Counted from the stretch's first letter, positions 26,529 through 34,433 are shown. The stretch: 64,000 nucleotides of DNA from Gulosibacter molinativorax (GCF_003010915.2 NZ_CP028426.1:2790001-2854000), one strand, 5' to 3'. Numbers and translations are program-made. The notes: generated from the sequence alone by a model not told the origin.

Positions 26529-26747
26529 ATGACGAGCAAACGAATCGCAGCAGAGGTCAGGGCAATCATCGCCAGAGACCAGCTCTCACAGTCAGTCGTC
26601 GCAAAAGCTGCGAACCTCTCGGACTCCCAGTTCTCGCGACGACTCAACGGCCACATCCCCTTCAGCGCGGATGAGGTCGCGGCCATCGCCAAGGCGATCG
26701 GCACCAACGTATCCGTCCTGTACGGAGAGACCGCCTACGCGGCATAA
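26529..26747 (+). CDS. Cro-like XRE-family HTH protein
   Basis: Small DNA-binding protein of 72 residues (75 if the ATG at 26520 is used). The HTH is SQSVVAKAANLSDSQFSRRL followed by FSADEVAAIAKAIG. It is divergent from the repressor, the place of Cro in lambda-like switches, so it probably turns down the repressor in lytic growth. No Shine-Dalgarno; a leaderless start at 26529 fits the promoter spacing. Confidence 0.8.
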   Translation: MTSKRIAAEVRAIIARDQLSQSVVAKAANLSDSQFSRRLNGHIPFSADEVAAIAKAIGTNVSVLYGETAYAA

Positions 26748-26752
26748 GAAAA

Positions 26753-26780
26753 GCTCCCGCGCAGGATCAGTGCCGGGAGC
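26753..26780 (+). other. Leader hairpin before an early gene
   Basis: 7-bp stem GCTCCCG/CGGGAGC directly after the Cro-like gene and 26 bp before the next start. It belongs with similar GC-rich hairpins at 29380, 38790, 40337 and 46496 in the prophage. Confidence 0.5.
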
Positions 26781-26806
26781 ACGGATCGCCTTAGAAGGAG
26801 GCAACC

Positions 26807-27163
26807 ATGTTCAATTCTACTCCCGATGCCCAGGTTGGTGCGATGTGGGCTGGCGCCGATGTCGCGTCGCCTGCGGTGCGTGACGGCATCGATCGTGTCC
26901 AGTCGGAGCACTGGGCGGCGCGTAGCGCGGAGATCATCGGCCGCATCGGCGCTGATGCGGGCCGCGGTTTGGGTACGTCGCTTGGCACGATTCTTGAGCG
27001 TTCGCGGTCGTCGCGTCGTTCGCCGTTCCTCCCTGGTCGCGCCGTCTACAGGGACGAGTCGCGTGGGGTCACCGCGGTCTGTGACTCGCAGCGCGACGAG
27101 GACTGGGACGACCACATGTGGGACGTGGACCGCATGCAGCATGAAGCGGAAGGGGCCAACTGA
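26807..27163 (+). CDS. Hypothetical phage protein
   Basis: Not recognised; 118 residues, hydrophilic, Arg-rich middle (RSRSSRRSPF) and acidic C-terminus (DEDWDDHMWDVDRMQHE). Preceded by an excellent ribosome site (AAGGAGG). The stop overlaps the next start in TGATG, so it is coupled to the excisionase-like gene. Confidence 0.7.
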   Translation: MFNSTPDAQVGAMWAGADVASPAVRDGIDRVQSEHWAARSAEIIGRIGADAGRGLGTSLGTILERSRSSRRSPFLPGRAVYRDESRGVTAVCDSQRDEDWDDHMWDVDRMQHEAEGAN

Positions 27164-27417
27164 TGGCTGCTGTGTTGAAGCTCGACTTCGGGGGCGAGCA
27201 GGCGCCGGAAGAGGCGCTGAAACCTCTCGCGATTTCGCCGGAGACGTTGAGCATCCTGCTCGACGGGATTGGCCTCTCGACGCTCGCTGATTGGCGTGCG
27301 ACGTGGAAGAACGGCCGTGAGGGTGAGGGGCCGCGGTTTTTCAAGGTCGGACGTCTTGTCCGGTATTCCGTGGCCGCGGTTGAGGAATGGCTGACCGACT
27401 TGGAGAACGCGTCATGA
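27163..27417 (+). CDS. Excisionase-like winged HTH protein
   Basis: 84 residues with an HTH_17/MerR-like C-terminal half: LADWRATWKNGREGEGPRFF, VGRLVRYSVAAVEEWLTDLE. The R-Y/F-S-x-x-x-V-x-x-W-L pattern is typical of Xis and AlpA-like DNA-binding proteins. It could be the excision factor or an early regulator; a second such gene is at 30789. Confidence 0.65.
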   Translation: MAAVLKLDFGGEQAPEEALKPLAISPETLSILLDGIGLSTLADWRATWKNGREGEGPRFFKVGRLVRYSVAAVEEWLTDLENAS

Positions 27418-27431
27418 ACGTCGCTGTGGAA

Positions 27432-27872
27432 CTAATCACTGGTACGGGGTTCGTCGCCGCGCTCGTCGCTCCTGTTGCGGTGGCGGTGGTGCAAGAACGT
27501 CGTTCGGATAAGCGACGCGCCCAAGGCGCCGAAAGACAGACCATTGGCGTAATTCATGACATGCGCCCACGCGTTCACTGTGGGGTCACTGATGGTAGTG
27601 GCACCGTCGAAGTCTGCACGCACCCAACTGATGTTTGCGTAGATGACGAGCAGCGTAAAGACGTAGAACACGATGTCGTACCAGGCCGAGGACCGGTCGT
27701 AGGAGCCAGGCCGAGTCCTCTCGGGGATTCTGAATGTTCCGTACCCATCGACGTGGATCTCACGGGTAGCGAGGGATCCACGTTTCTGCGGGTCGAAGAT
27801 CGTGGCGAGCATGAGCACGGCAAGTACTTGCGTGAACAGCTCGAGGCCCGCTTTGAAGGACGTGACGTCCAT
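27432..27872 (-). CDS. Predicted membrane protein on the opposite strand
   Basis: Not recognised; 146 residues with three clear hydrophobic helices (GLELFTQVLAVLMLATIF, IVFYVFTLLVIYANISW, LSFGALGASLIRTTFL) and a basic His/Arg-rich tail. AAAGAGGAG lies 7-8 nt before the ATG. It is the only minus-strand gene apart from the repressor, so it could be expressed from the lysogen, as superinfection-exclusion morons are; this is inference. A plus-strand reading frame from 27414 to 28055 overlaps both neighbours by four bases and is the alternative, but its middle looks like antisense of this gene. Confidence 0.6.
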   Translation of the reverse strand: MDVTSFKAGLELFTQVLAVLMLATIFDPQKRGSLATREIHVDGYGTFRIPERTRPGSYDRSSAWYDIVFYVFTLLVIYANISWVRADFDGATTISDPTVNAWAHVMNYANGLSFGALGASLIRTTFLHHRHRNRSDERGDEPRTSD

Positions 27873-28051
27873 GTCGAAGCTCCTCTTTCTAAGCCCCTGG
27901 GTGGGGTGAGTGTGGGTGGTGCTCCTCACCCTACCCAGGCTGTTCGTTGCTCGAATGCTGAGCGCCGTAGCCGGCATGCGGGCTCTCGCGAGTCGCTGGC
28001 TCGTGGGGTTGCCGCACTGTTCGGGCGCAAGCCGGAAGGGAAGCGTGCGAA

Positions 28052-28870
28052 GTGAACGACATCACGCCATTCAGTTTCGAGTCGCACGAGGTGCGCGTCG
28101 TCACGATCGACAACGATGTGTGGTTCGTCGCGAAGGACGTCGCCGTGGCACTCGGTTACTCGAACCACTCTGAGGCGATTAGCCGCCACTGCCGTGGGGT
28201 CGTGAAACGCTACCCCATCCAAGACGCCCTCGGTCGCGGTCAAGATGTCCGCGTGATCGCTGAGTCGGATGTGATGCGCCTCATCGTGTCGAGCAAGCTC
28301 CCCTCCGCGGTGGAATTCGAGCGGAAGGTGTTCGAGGAGATCCTCCCATCGGTCCGGAAGCACGGCGCGTATCTCACGGACGCGAAGATCGAAGAGGTTC
28401 TCTCGGACCCGGACACGATCATTCGTCTCGCTACTGAGCTCAAGAACGAACGCGCGGCGAATAAAGCGCTCGAGGTTCGTGCGGAAGCGGCGGAGGGGAC
28501 CGTGAAGGCGATCGAGTCGCAGGACGGCATCACGCTGCGCGAATTCCACAAGCACTATTTCTCAGATGTGCCAGAGCGGAAGTTCTTCGACTTTCTCTAC
28601 GCGCAGGGGTACCTCATCGATCAGCGTGGCGCTCGCGGTCGAGACGACAACGGGAAGCTCAAGAACGGGAAGCAACATCAGCACCCCTCGTACATCGGGA
28701 AGCAATGGGTGTACCTCCACGGCGCGACTGACGAAGAAGGCATTCGACGAGAACGGCCGAGGGTGCGTCCTGGAAAGCCGGAGACGAACTTTGCCCGGCA
28801 TCTCGCTGAGAAGGGGATGCCGCTCAACCCGATGGCAGCACGACACATCTATAAGGACGGACTTTTCTAA
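28052..28870 (+). CDS. Phage antirepressor (Bro-N domain)
   Basis: 272 residues. The N-terminal Bro domain is clear: VRVVTIDNDVWFVAKDVAVA, LGYSNHSEAI and VFEEILPSVRKHGAYL. A helical linker (residues 110-150) leads to a C-terminal DNA-binding region ending NPMAARHIYKDGLF. Antirepressors of this type bind the phage repressor or operator to promote lytic growth. GTG start overlaps the end of the plus-strand frame before it. Confidence 0.85.
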   Translation: MNDITPFSFESHEVRVVTIDNDVWFVAKDVAVALGYSNHSEAISRHCRGVVKRYPIQDALGRGQDVRVIAESDVMRLIVSSKLPSAVEFERKVFEEILPSVRKHGAYLTDAKIEEVLSDPDTIIRLATELKNERAANKALEVRAEAAEGTVKAIESQDGITLREFHKHYFSDVPERKFFDFLYAQGYLIDQRGARGRDDNGKLKNGKQHQHPSYIGKQWVYLHGATDEEGIRRERPRVRPGKPETNFARHLAEKGMPLNPMAARHIYKDGLF

Positions 28871-29157
28871 TGCGTCTCTACAAAGCACACACGATCGACA
28901 AAGGTAACTACGAAGAGGACGAGTACGGATTCCCGGTCACAGAGCCGGAAGGCTGGCGCGAATATGCACTCGAAAAGTGGGGCACGCTGACCGAACCGTT
29001 CAGCTCGGATGATCTGGAGTACCGCGAGTTCTTCTGGCCGTCCGACGACCAGGTATACCGGTCGCTCTCTGAGATTGAGCGGATCGCTGGTGCACTCGGC
29101 GTTTCGCCGGGCTCGTTGATGTCTCAGGACTTCACGATTTCGAGCCTCGCGGCCTAA
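28870..29157 (+). CDS. Hypothetical phage protein
   Basis: Not recognised; 95 residues, acidic, with aromatic-rich middle (YREFFWPSDDQVYRSLSEIE) and a C-terminal IAGALGVSPGSLM segment that resembles part of an HTH. Start overlaps the antirepressor stop (TAATG). Confidence 0.65.
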   Translation: MRLYKAHTIDKGNYEEDEYGFPVTEPEGWREYALEKWGTLTEPFSSDDLEYREFFWPSDDQVYRSLSEIERIAGALGVSPGSLMSQDFTISSLAA

Positions 29158-29428
29158 CGCTTCCTTATTCGACCGCCCAAAAGGGCCTTACTTGTCGCGC
29201 CTTGACGCGCCTGATTCTGATAACTCGACAGCGGAAATCGCTTCTCTCGATCGGAGAGATACGGGCTGGCCTCGACAACGGTACGGGCTGACCCACACTG
29301 CGCACGGCGTTGGCCGTTGATTCCGGGACGTGCGCAAGGCACCGGCCGATCGAAATGAAGCGAACGACGACATAGAGAAGCCCCGGCGATTGCACTCACC
29401 GGGGCCAGAGAGAACGGAAGAAATTCTC
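29158..29428 (+). other. Early intergenic region with hairpin and inverted repeat
   Basis: 271 bp with no convincing gene. It holds a spaced inverted repeat TGCGCAC (29299-29305) / GTGCGCA (29330-29336) and a hairpin GCCCCGG (29380-29386) / CCGGGGC (29399-29405) just after CATAGA, a weak -10. It probably contains a promoter for the genes from 29429. Confidence 0.5.
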
Positions 29429-29620
29429 ATGGACGATTCTACGCGCGACCTACGCGCAATCAATCAGCGCAATCAGGCGAAGCCAATCCAGGCAAACGCT
29501 GACCAGTTCCCCGACAAGGGCGACGGGCTCGGGCGCGGCCTGGGCGACATCCTCAACGCCATCAGCACCAGCAGAAACCGCGGGCTCGGCTCGCTCATCC
29601 CCACGGGAGACACAGAATGA
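29429..29620 (+). CDS. Small hypothetical phage protein
   Basis: Not recognised; 63 residues, Asn/Gln-rich N-half (INQRNQAKPIQANADQF) and a Gly-rich C-half with GLGRGLGDILNAI. GGAAGAAA precedes the ATG. Overlaps the next gene by four bases. Confidence 0.55.
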   Translation: MDDSTRDLRAINQRNQAKPIQANADQFPDKGDGLGRGLGDILNAISTSRNRGLGSLIPTGDTE

Positions 29621-29988
29621 GCGACGACATCGTAACGCTCGACCTGGACGACCTCATGCGGTACGCCCGTGATGCCTACAAGCGAGAAGGCGTCACGTTC
29701 CGTGCCGGGTTCATGCGGGAGCAGATCAGTAAAGCGCTCGAACTCCTCGGGCCAGCGCGCACCGTGAAGGCCATCGACCGGATGTTGCGCGACGAGGTGG
29801 GCACGATCCCACCGACCCGACCGGGAACCGCGAACGCAAAGAAGGTGGCGCGAGTCGCCGCCGAAGAACATGCGCGCCGAAACGATCCCGTGCTTGCAGA
29901 GATGCTGGCGCGACAGAAGCGCCGCGAGCAAGCATTCCGCGGGCTCGACCGAGTGATGCGCGAAACGCCGTCAGGGAGATACGAGTGA
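29617..29988 (+). CDS. Hypothetical phage protein
   Basis: Not recognised; 123 residues, strongly helical and basic (ARVAAEEHARRNDPVLAEML, RQKRREQAFRGLDRVM). The N-half REQISKALELLGPARTVKAI could be an HTH. Coupled by four-base overlaps on both sides. Confidence 0.65.
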   Translation: MSDDIVTLDLDDLMRYARDAYKREGVTFRAGFMREQISKALELLGPARTVKAIDRMLRDEVGTIPPTRPGTANAKKVARVAAEEHARRNDPVLAEMLARQKRREQAFRGLDRVMRETPSGRYE

Positions 29989-30737
29989 ACGAGATGATCC
30001 AGACCATCGAAGGCGAGCTGCGGATCTCATCGGAGATCATCGCGGAGCGCACCGGCAACCAGCACAAGAACGTGCTCGAGCTAGTCAGAAACAACCGGGC
30101 CGACTTGGAAGCGTTTGGGGAGGTCGCGTTTGAAACGCGAGCTGGCTACAACAACGCGAAGGTGACAGTCGCGCACCTCAACGAGCAGCAGTCCACGCTG
30201 GTCACCACGTACATGCGCAACAGCGAGATCGTGCGGGCGTTCAAGCTCGAGCTAGTCAAACAGTTCTACGAGATGCGGAAGGCGCTCACTGCCCCGGCTC
30301 GGGAACTGTCACCGCAAGAACTCATGGCGCGTGCCGTGCTCGAAGCGAACCGACAACTCAAGGCACTTGAGGCAACCGTGGCGGAGGTCATGCCGAAGGC
30401 GAACGCCTGGGATCACATCGTGAACAGTGCGGGCTCGTGGTCCTACAACGATGCGGCGAAGGTGCTCTTCGAGCAGGGCGTCGCGCAGGTCGGCGAGAAG
30501 CGTCTCGCGCGCGACCTCGTGACGTGGGGATACCTCTACCGAGATCACAAGGGCCGCCCTCACGTCTACCAGCGCTACCTCGAGCAGGGGCTCTTCGCCA
30601 CGAAGGCGCGCGTCTACACCGACCAGGTGAGCGGCGAGACACGCGAATCATCCGCACCGCAAGTGCGCATCACCGGCAAGGGGCTGGACATGCTCTTTCG
30701 CCGCTACCGAGCGAACGAACTAGAAGGAGTCGCGTAA
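29985..30737 (+). CDS. Rha-type phage regulatory protein with KilAC/ANT domain
   Basis: 250 residues. The N-terminal Rha domain shows ISSEIIAERTGNQHKNVLEL, FGEVAFETRAGYNNAK and AHLNEQQSTLVTTYMRNSE; the C-terminal ANT/KilAC domain shows WSYNDAAKVLFEQGVAQVG and DLVTWGYLYRDHKGRPHVY. Such proteins are antirepressors or lytic-switch regulators. It is the second antirepressor in 3 kb. GTG start overlaps the previous stop. Confidence 0.85.
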   Translation: MNEMIQTIEGELRISSEIIAERTGNQHKNVLELVRNNRADLEAFGEVAFETRAGYNNAKVTVAHLNEQQSTLVTTYMRNSEIVRAFKLELVKQFYEMRKALTAPARELSPQELMARAVLEANRQLKALEATVAEVMPKANAWDHIVNSAGSWSYNDAAKVLFEQGVAQVGEKRLARDLVTWGYLYRDHKGRPHVYQRYLEQGLFATKARVYTDQVSGETRESSAPQVRITGKGLDMLFRRYRANELEGVA

Positions 30738-30796
30738 TGCGCACCCTCGACAAGCTGTACTTCATCATCACGGGCAGGCGTGGCCGTCATGGTTGA
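30737..30796 (+). CDS. Very small ORF (19 codons)
   Basis: Starts in a TAATG overlap with the Rha gene and encodes MRTLDKLYFIITGRRGRHG. It ends inside the next gene's start. It may be a coupling leader and not a functional protein; low confidence. Confidence 0.3.
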   Translation: MRTLDKLYFIITGRRGRHG

Positions 30797-30986
30797 GCGG
30801 CTGCTGAAACTATCCACCGTCGCGGAACGTCTCGACGTGTCCGTGTCCACAGTCCGCCGGTTGATCACCGCGGGCCATATCCACGCCGTGCACGTCGACT
30901 ACGTGCGCAACGGCAACGCACCATCCGGGCCGCTACGGGTGCCCGAGTCAGAAGTTGAACGTCTCACGGAAAGGCAAGCCGCATGA
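30789..30986 (+). CDS. Excisionase-like HTH protein
   Basis: 65 residues with a MerR/HTH_17 fold: LLKLSTVAERLDVSVSTVRR, LITAGHIHAVHVDYV, then GPLRVPESEVERLTE. The pattern is that of Xis/AlpA-type DNA benders. ATG at 30789 is preferred; GTG at 30780 adds three residues. Stop overlaps the next start. Confidence 0.75.
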   Translation: MVERLLKLSTVAERLDVSVSTVRRLITAGHIHAVHVDYVRNGNAPSGPLRVPESEVERLTERQAA

Positions 30987-31174
30987 GCGCCGAAGCCCGC
31001 GACGGCAAACACGACCACCACCCGATCCTCCTGCGGATCAACCTCGACGGCGGTCAGGGCGTCATCCGCAAAGACCTCACCATCACGCAGGCGAGACGGC
31101 TTGCCGACTCCCTACACGACCGGTGCGACGCCGCCGAAACGCGACAGAAAGAATCCAATGCGACCAATCATTGA
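30983..31174 (+). CDS. Small hypothetical phage protein
   Basis: Not recognised; 63 residues with an N-terminal His/Asp-rich stretch (DGKHDHHPILLRINLDGGQG) and a helix ITQARRLADSLHDRC. Coupled to the excisionase-like gene by ATGA. Confidence 0.55.
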   Translation: MSAEARDGKHDHHPILLRINLDGGQGVIRKDLTITQARRLADSLHDRCDAAETRQKESNATNH

Positions 31175-31631
31175 CGACGACGGCGACGCGATCACGAGCC
31201 CCATGGCGCTGCAGCTCGGCGCGCAACTCGACTCAGGTGACGCGGTATCGGCATGGTTCGCTGACCGCATCCGGCGGGGAACATTCACCCGCGACACGGC
31301 GGACGGGCAGCGCGCGAAAATCCCGCAAGGCCGCCTGTGGGAAGACCTCGACAAATGCGATATCCCTGCACCCGCCCACGTCGTCATCACCGAGACCGAA
31401 GTTGAAGACCTCCACGCGATCGGCTACCCGATCTACAGCATCGGACAGAACACGCACGTGCTCGGGCGGCCCAGCATCACCCGCATACTGCGGCGCATCA
31501 TAGACCACCTCGCGTGCGCCGACATGTTCTCCGACGCACTCGAAAACGACGACACGTGGCTCGCCTACCAGGCGCGCCGATCCCGGCTCCACACTCTCGC
31601 CGGTCGCATCACGGCAGCGAGGTGGGTGTGA
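31158..31631 (+). CDS. Hypothetical phage protein
   Basis: Not recognised; 157 residues, soluble. Segments VVITETEVEDLHAIGYPIYS and RPSITRILRRIIDHLACADM suggest a compact alpha/beta fold. ATG at 31158 has GAAAG upstream and overlaps the previous gene by 17 bp. Confidence 0.6.
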   Translation: MRPIIDDDGDAITSPMALQLGAQLDSGDAVSAWFADRIRRGTFTRDTADGQRAKIPQGRLWEDLDKCDIPAPAHVVITETEVEDLHAIGYPIYSIGQNTHVLGRPSITRILRRIIDHLACADMFSDALENDDTWLAYQARRSRLHTLAGRITAARWV

Positions 31632-31717
31632 GCGTCGAGACAGACCACTTATGCGATCGGGAATACGAGTCGCTGGAAGACGCCCTGGAGGCGTTCAAGG
31701 GAAGGATTAGACAGTGA
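31628..31717 (+). CDS. Very small phage protein (29 aa)
   Basis: Encodes an acidic peptide MSVETDHLCDREYESLEDAL plus nine residues. Four-base overlaps at both ends support it as a real member of the operon. Confidence 0.45.
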   Translation: MSVETDHLCDREYESLEDALEAFKGRIRQ

Positions 31718-31884
31718 GAGACCTCACGTATTTCGCGGCCATCGGGTTCCTGGTGGCTTTTTTTGTGGCCGCGCTCGTGGCGGGGAACTTGTTTTGGTTC
31801 GTGTTCCTCGTGCTCGCGGTGGTCGTGCTGCTGATGTGGGATGGGGGTGAGCATGCGGGAGTGGACGATCGACCTCGGGTTTGA
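31714..31884 (+). CDS. Small membrane protein (56 aa)
   Basis: Two hydrophobic segments (YFAAIGFLVAFFVAALVAGN, FWFVFLVLAVVVLLMW) and a polar tail. GTG start overlaps the preceding stop; the tail overlaps the RusA-like gene. Function unknown. Confidence 0.55.
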   Translation: MRDLTYFAAIGFLVAFFVAALVAGNLFWFVFLVLAVVVLLMWDGGEHAGVDDRPRV

Positions 31885-32233
31885 GTCGCCGCCGTTGCTG
31901 ATGAATCAGCGGATGCATTGGGCGCCGAAGAACAAGATCACGCAGAACGTTCGTAGCGTCGCTGGCTGGCGTGCACGGGCCGCGGGAATACCCCGGCTAG
32001 AGCAAGTGCAGGTGGTGCTTGTTTGGTCGGTCACGGATCAACGCAGGCGTGATCAGGACGGCCCTACCCCGACGTTGAAGGCCGCGATTGACGGGCTCGT
32101 GGATGCCGGGGTGATTGACGACGACCATCGGCGGATCGTGCGCCGGTCGTACTGCGAGATCGAAGACGCCGCCGAGAAAGGTACGGCGCTGGTGATTACG
32201 GAATTGGGGAGCAATGAGTTTCGAGCGGCTTGA
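31853..32233 (+). CDS. RusA-like Holliday junction resolvase
   Basis: 126-residue crossover junction endonuclease that would cut recombination intermediates of the phage. The RusA pattern is clear: PPLLMNQRMHWAPKNKITQN, the Asp-rich metal site RRDQDGPTPTLKAAIDGLVD and GVIDDDHRRIVRRSYCEIED. ATG at 31853 gives the family-like start MREWTIDLGF; ATG at 31841 is an alternative. It is followed by exonuclease and RecT genes. Confidence 0.85.
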   Translation: MREWTIDLGFESPPLLMNQRMHWAPKNKITQNVRSVAGWRARAAGIPRLEQVQVVLVWSVTDQRRRDQDGPTPTLKAAIDGLVDAGVIDDDHRRIVRRSYCEIEDAAEKGTALVITELGSNEFRAA

Positions 32234-33158
32234 AGAATACGAGCAGGATTCGCCCGAGTGGCATGAGGCGCGGACGCATCATCTTGGTGCGTCGGAGGTC
32301 GCCGCGGTGCTCGGCCTGTCGAAGTGGCAGACACCACTGTCCGTGTACCGCACGAAGATGGGTGTGCCGAATGAGATCCCGGAGAACCTCGCGTATTTCG
32401 GGCACGCACTGGAGGAGCCAATCGCGCAGTGGATTCGCGATAAGCATCCGGAGGTTGGGAAGGTGTGGCGGGGCATGTCGGTGCGCTCGACAGAGTTCCC
32501 GTGGCTGTCCGCAACACCTGACCGGACTGTGCGAGTGCACACCGGCGGTGTGGTGATTCCGATTGAGATCAAAACATCGTCGGCGTACTCGATAGATGAG
32601 TGGGCAGACGGTGTGCCGGACTACTACAAGATCCAGTCCATCGTACAGCAGGGCGTTCTGGGTGCACCTTACGGGTGGCTCGCGGTACTGCATGGCGGGA
32701 ACACTCCCGACCTGCACCGGATCGAGTTCGACGCGTCAGCGTGGGAGTTGATCGTGCAGCACACCAGGGATTTCTGGGAACAACACGTGCTCACGAGAAC
32801 CCCGCCCGACCCGGTAGGGCTGACCGAACAGAACGCGGTGTGGCCCTCGGTCGCGGGGAAGGCTACCGAACTGTCAGACGAAGCATTCGACGTGTTCGAG
32901 CGGCGAAACGTGCTGCTGTCCGACATCAAGTCGATGCAGGGCGAAGCGGACGCACTCCAGGAAGCGCTGGGCGCGTACGTGGAGGACGCAGAAACCCTCA
33001 CCTACCAGGGGCGCAAGGTAGCGACATACAAGACGCAGCAGGGCCGCAAACGGGTCTCTGTGCGTGATCTCGAAGAGCAGTACCCGGACGTGGCCGAAGC
33101 GCTCGTGACGCGTGGCTCACCGTTCAAGGTGCTGCGCACTGTGAAGGAAAAGCAATGA
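32214..33158 (+). CDS. YqaJ-family phage exonuclease
   Basis: Alkaline exonuclease of 314 residues, partner of RecT in single-strand annealing recombination. Lambda-exonuclease-like nuclease core: EWHEARTHHLGASEVAAVLG, AYFGHALEEPIAQW (Glu), LSATPDRTVRV (Asp) and VIPIEIKTSSAYS (Glu-x-Lys). A helical C-terminus may bind RecT. It overlaps RusA and RecT genes at its ends. Confidence 0.9.
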   Translation: MSFERLEEYEQDSPEWHEARTHHLGASEVAAVLGLSKWQTPLSVYRTKMGVPNEIPENLAYFGHALEEPIAQWIRDKHPEVGKVWRGMSVRSTEFPWLSATPDRTVRVHTGGVVIPIEIKTSSAYSIDEWADGVPDYYKIQSIVQQGVLGAPYGWLAVLHGGNTPDLHRIEFDASAWELIVQHTRDFWEQHVLTRTPPDPVGLTEQNAVWPSVAGKATELSDEAFDVFERRNVLLSDIKSMQGEADALQEALGAYVEDAETLTYQGRKVATYKTQQGRKRVSVRDLEEQYPDVAEALVTRGSPFKVLRTVKEKQ

Positions 33159-33943
33159 CAGATTTGACGGAGAAGATCGCGACGAAAGCGGTCGCGGTGA
33201 AGAAAGATCCGAAGATCGCGGATCTCATGAAGTCGTACGAACCGCAGTTCGCGCGCAGCCTCGGCAAGTCGATGGACGCGGCGAAGTTCGGGCAGGACGC
33301 GCTGACCGCAATCAAGCAAACACCGAAGCTGCTGGAGGCTGACCAGCGGTCGCTGTTCGGCGCAATATTCCTCGCCGCGCAACTGAAACTCCCGGTGGGT
33401 GGGCCGCTCGCACAGTTCCACCTGACACCGCGCAAGGTCGCGGGAGAAATGACCGTGGTGCCGATCATTGGCTACAACGGCTACATCCAGCTCGCGATGA
33501 ACACGGGCCTGTACTCGAAGGTGGGGGCGTTCACGGTCCACGCGAATGACCATTTCAGGACGGGCGCGAACTCGGAACGTGGCGAGTTCTACGACTACGA
33601 GCGTGCCACGGGAGACCGCGGGGAACTGACCGGCGTAATCGGCTACGCGAAGGTGAAGGGCTTCGACGAGTCCAGTTTCGTGTACCTCGATGCGGCGACG
33701 GTCCGGGAGCGGCACCGCCCGAAGTTTTGGGACAAGACACCGTGGGCATCCGACGAAGGAGAAATGTTCCGCAAGACCGCGATCCGTGTCTTGCAGAAGT
33801 ATCTACCGAAGTCGATTGAGGCGGCACCGTTGGCGCTCGCCGCGCAGGCCGATCAGGCGACAGTACGCCGGGTTGATGGGGTCGATGATCTCCAGATCGA
33901 CCACGAGGACATCGCTATCGCCGAGGTGATCGAGGATGACTAG
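33155..33943 (+). CDS. recT: RecT-family single-strand annealing protein
   Basis: 262 residues; anneals complementary single strands generated by the adjacent exonuclease. RecT signatures: FGAIFLAAQLKLPVGGPLAQ, FHLTPRKVAGEMTVVPIIGY, GYNGYIQLAMNTG and EMFRKTAIRVLQKYLPKS. An acidic C-terminus follows. Coupled to the exonuclease by ATGA. Confidence 0.93.
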   Translation: MTDLTEKIATKAVAVKKDPKIADLMKSYEPQFARSLGKSMDAAKFGQDALTAIKQTPKLLEADQRSLFGAIFLAAQLKLPVGGPLAQFHLTPRKVAGEMTVVPIIGYNGYIQLAMNTGLYSKVGAFTVHANDHFRTGANSERGEFYDYERATGDRGELTGVIGYAKVKGFDESSFVYLDAATVRERHRPKFWDKTPWASDEGEMFRKTAIRVLQKYLPKSIEAAPLALAAQADQATVRRVDGVDDLQIDHEDIAIAEVIEDD

Positions 33944-33958
33944 CCCGGAGGGATACCG

Positions 33959-34186
33959 ATGACTGTGTTACTCGCGCACCGCGTGAAGGTGACGGGCGAG
34001 CTTGAAGTGCGCACCTCGTCGGGGTGGTTCGTGATCGGCAGTATCGCCCGCCGTGGCGATGCGTTCTATGCGTGTCACGCGAACGGCACGCAAGTCAATG
34101 AAGTGTTCAGGCGTCGCCATCAGGCGGTGCTTGCCCTGCTACAGGCATGGGGAATGTTTAGGGGTGATACCAGTGAAGCCTGTTGA
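33959..34186 (+). CDS. Small hypothetical phage protein
   Basis: Not recognised; 75 residues, a beta-rich N-terminus (HRVKVTGELEVRTSSGWFVI) and a helix VFRRRHQAVLALLQAWG. Follows RecT by 15 bp and overlaps the next gene by 14 bp. Confidence 0.55.
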   Translation: MTVLLAHRVKVTGELEVRTSSGWFVIGSIARRGDAFYACHANGTQVNEVFRRRHQAVLALLQAWGMFRGDTSEAC

Positions 34187-34433
34187 AGTTCCGCTCCCTG
34201 GCCTGCTCCGGCCTGACCTGCCGGGCCTGGTGCATGGTGTTGTGGGCCGTGACCCGTGGGAGATTCAGTGTGATGGCTGCGGGCGTGTGGATACGTGTAA
34301 TCCGGTGATTTCTGACATCCGGTTCCATGCCCATCGTTTTGGTGATGAGCGGCGCATGTGTAAGCCGTGTTGGATCGCGGACGGCTGGGAGTGGGATGGG
34401 CACTACGGGATTCGAGGTCGTCGTGACTCCTGA
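34173..34433 (+). CDS. Zinc-finger phage protein
   Basis: 86 residues with a C-x2-C ... C-x2-C zinc site: IQCDGCGRVDTC and RRMCKPCWIADGWEWDGHYG. The N-half is Pro/Gly-rich. GTG start has GGGGTGA five bases upstream. Probably a nucleic-acid-binding accessory protein. Confidence 0.6.
   Translation: MKPVEVPLPGLLRPDLPGLVHGVVGRDPWEIQCDGCGRVDTCNPVISDIRFHAHRFGDERRMCKPCWIADGWEWDGHYGIRGRRDS

Noticed and set aside
27387..28055. Plus-strand frame spanning the minus membrane gene
   Set aside because: Middle part looks like antisense; kept as an alternative in the finding on this locus but not annotated.
26127..30000. Search for an integrase next to attL
   Set aside because: None seen; the HTH genes at 27163 and 30789 are excisionase-like and too small. 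The integrase is presumably near attR.
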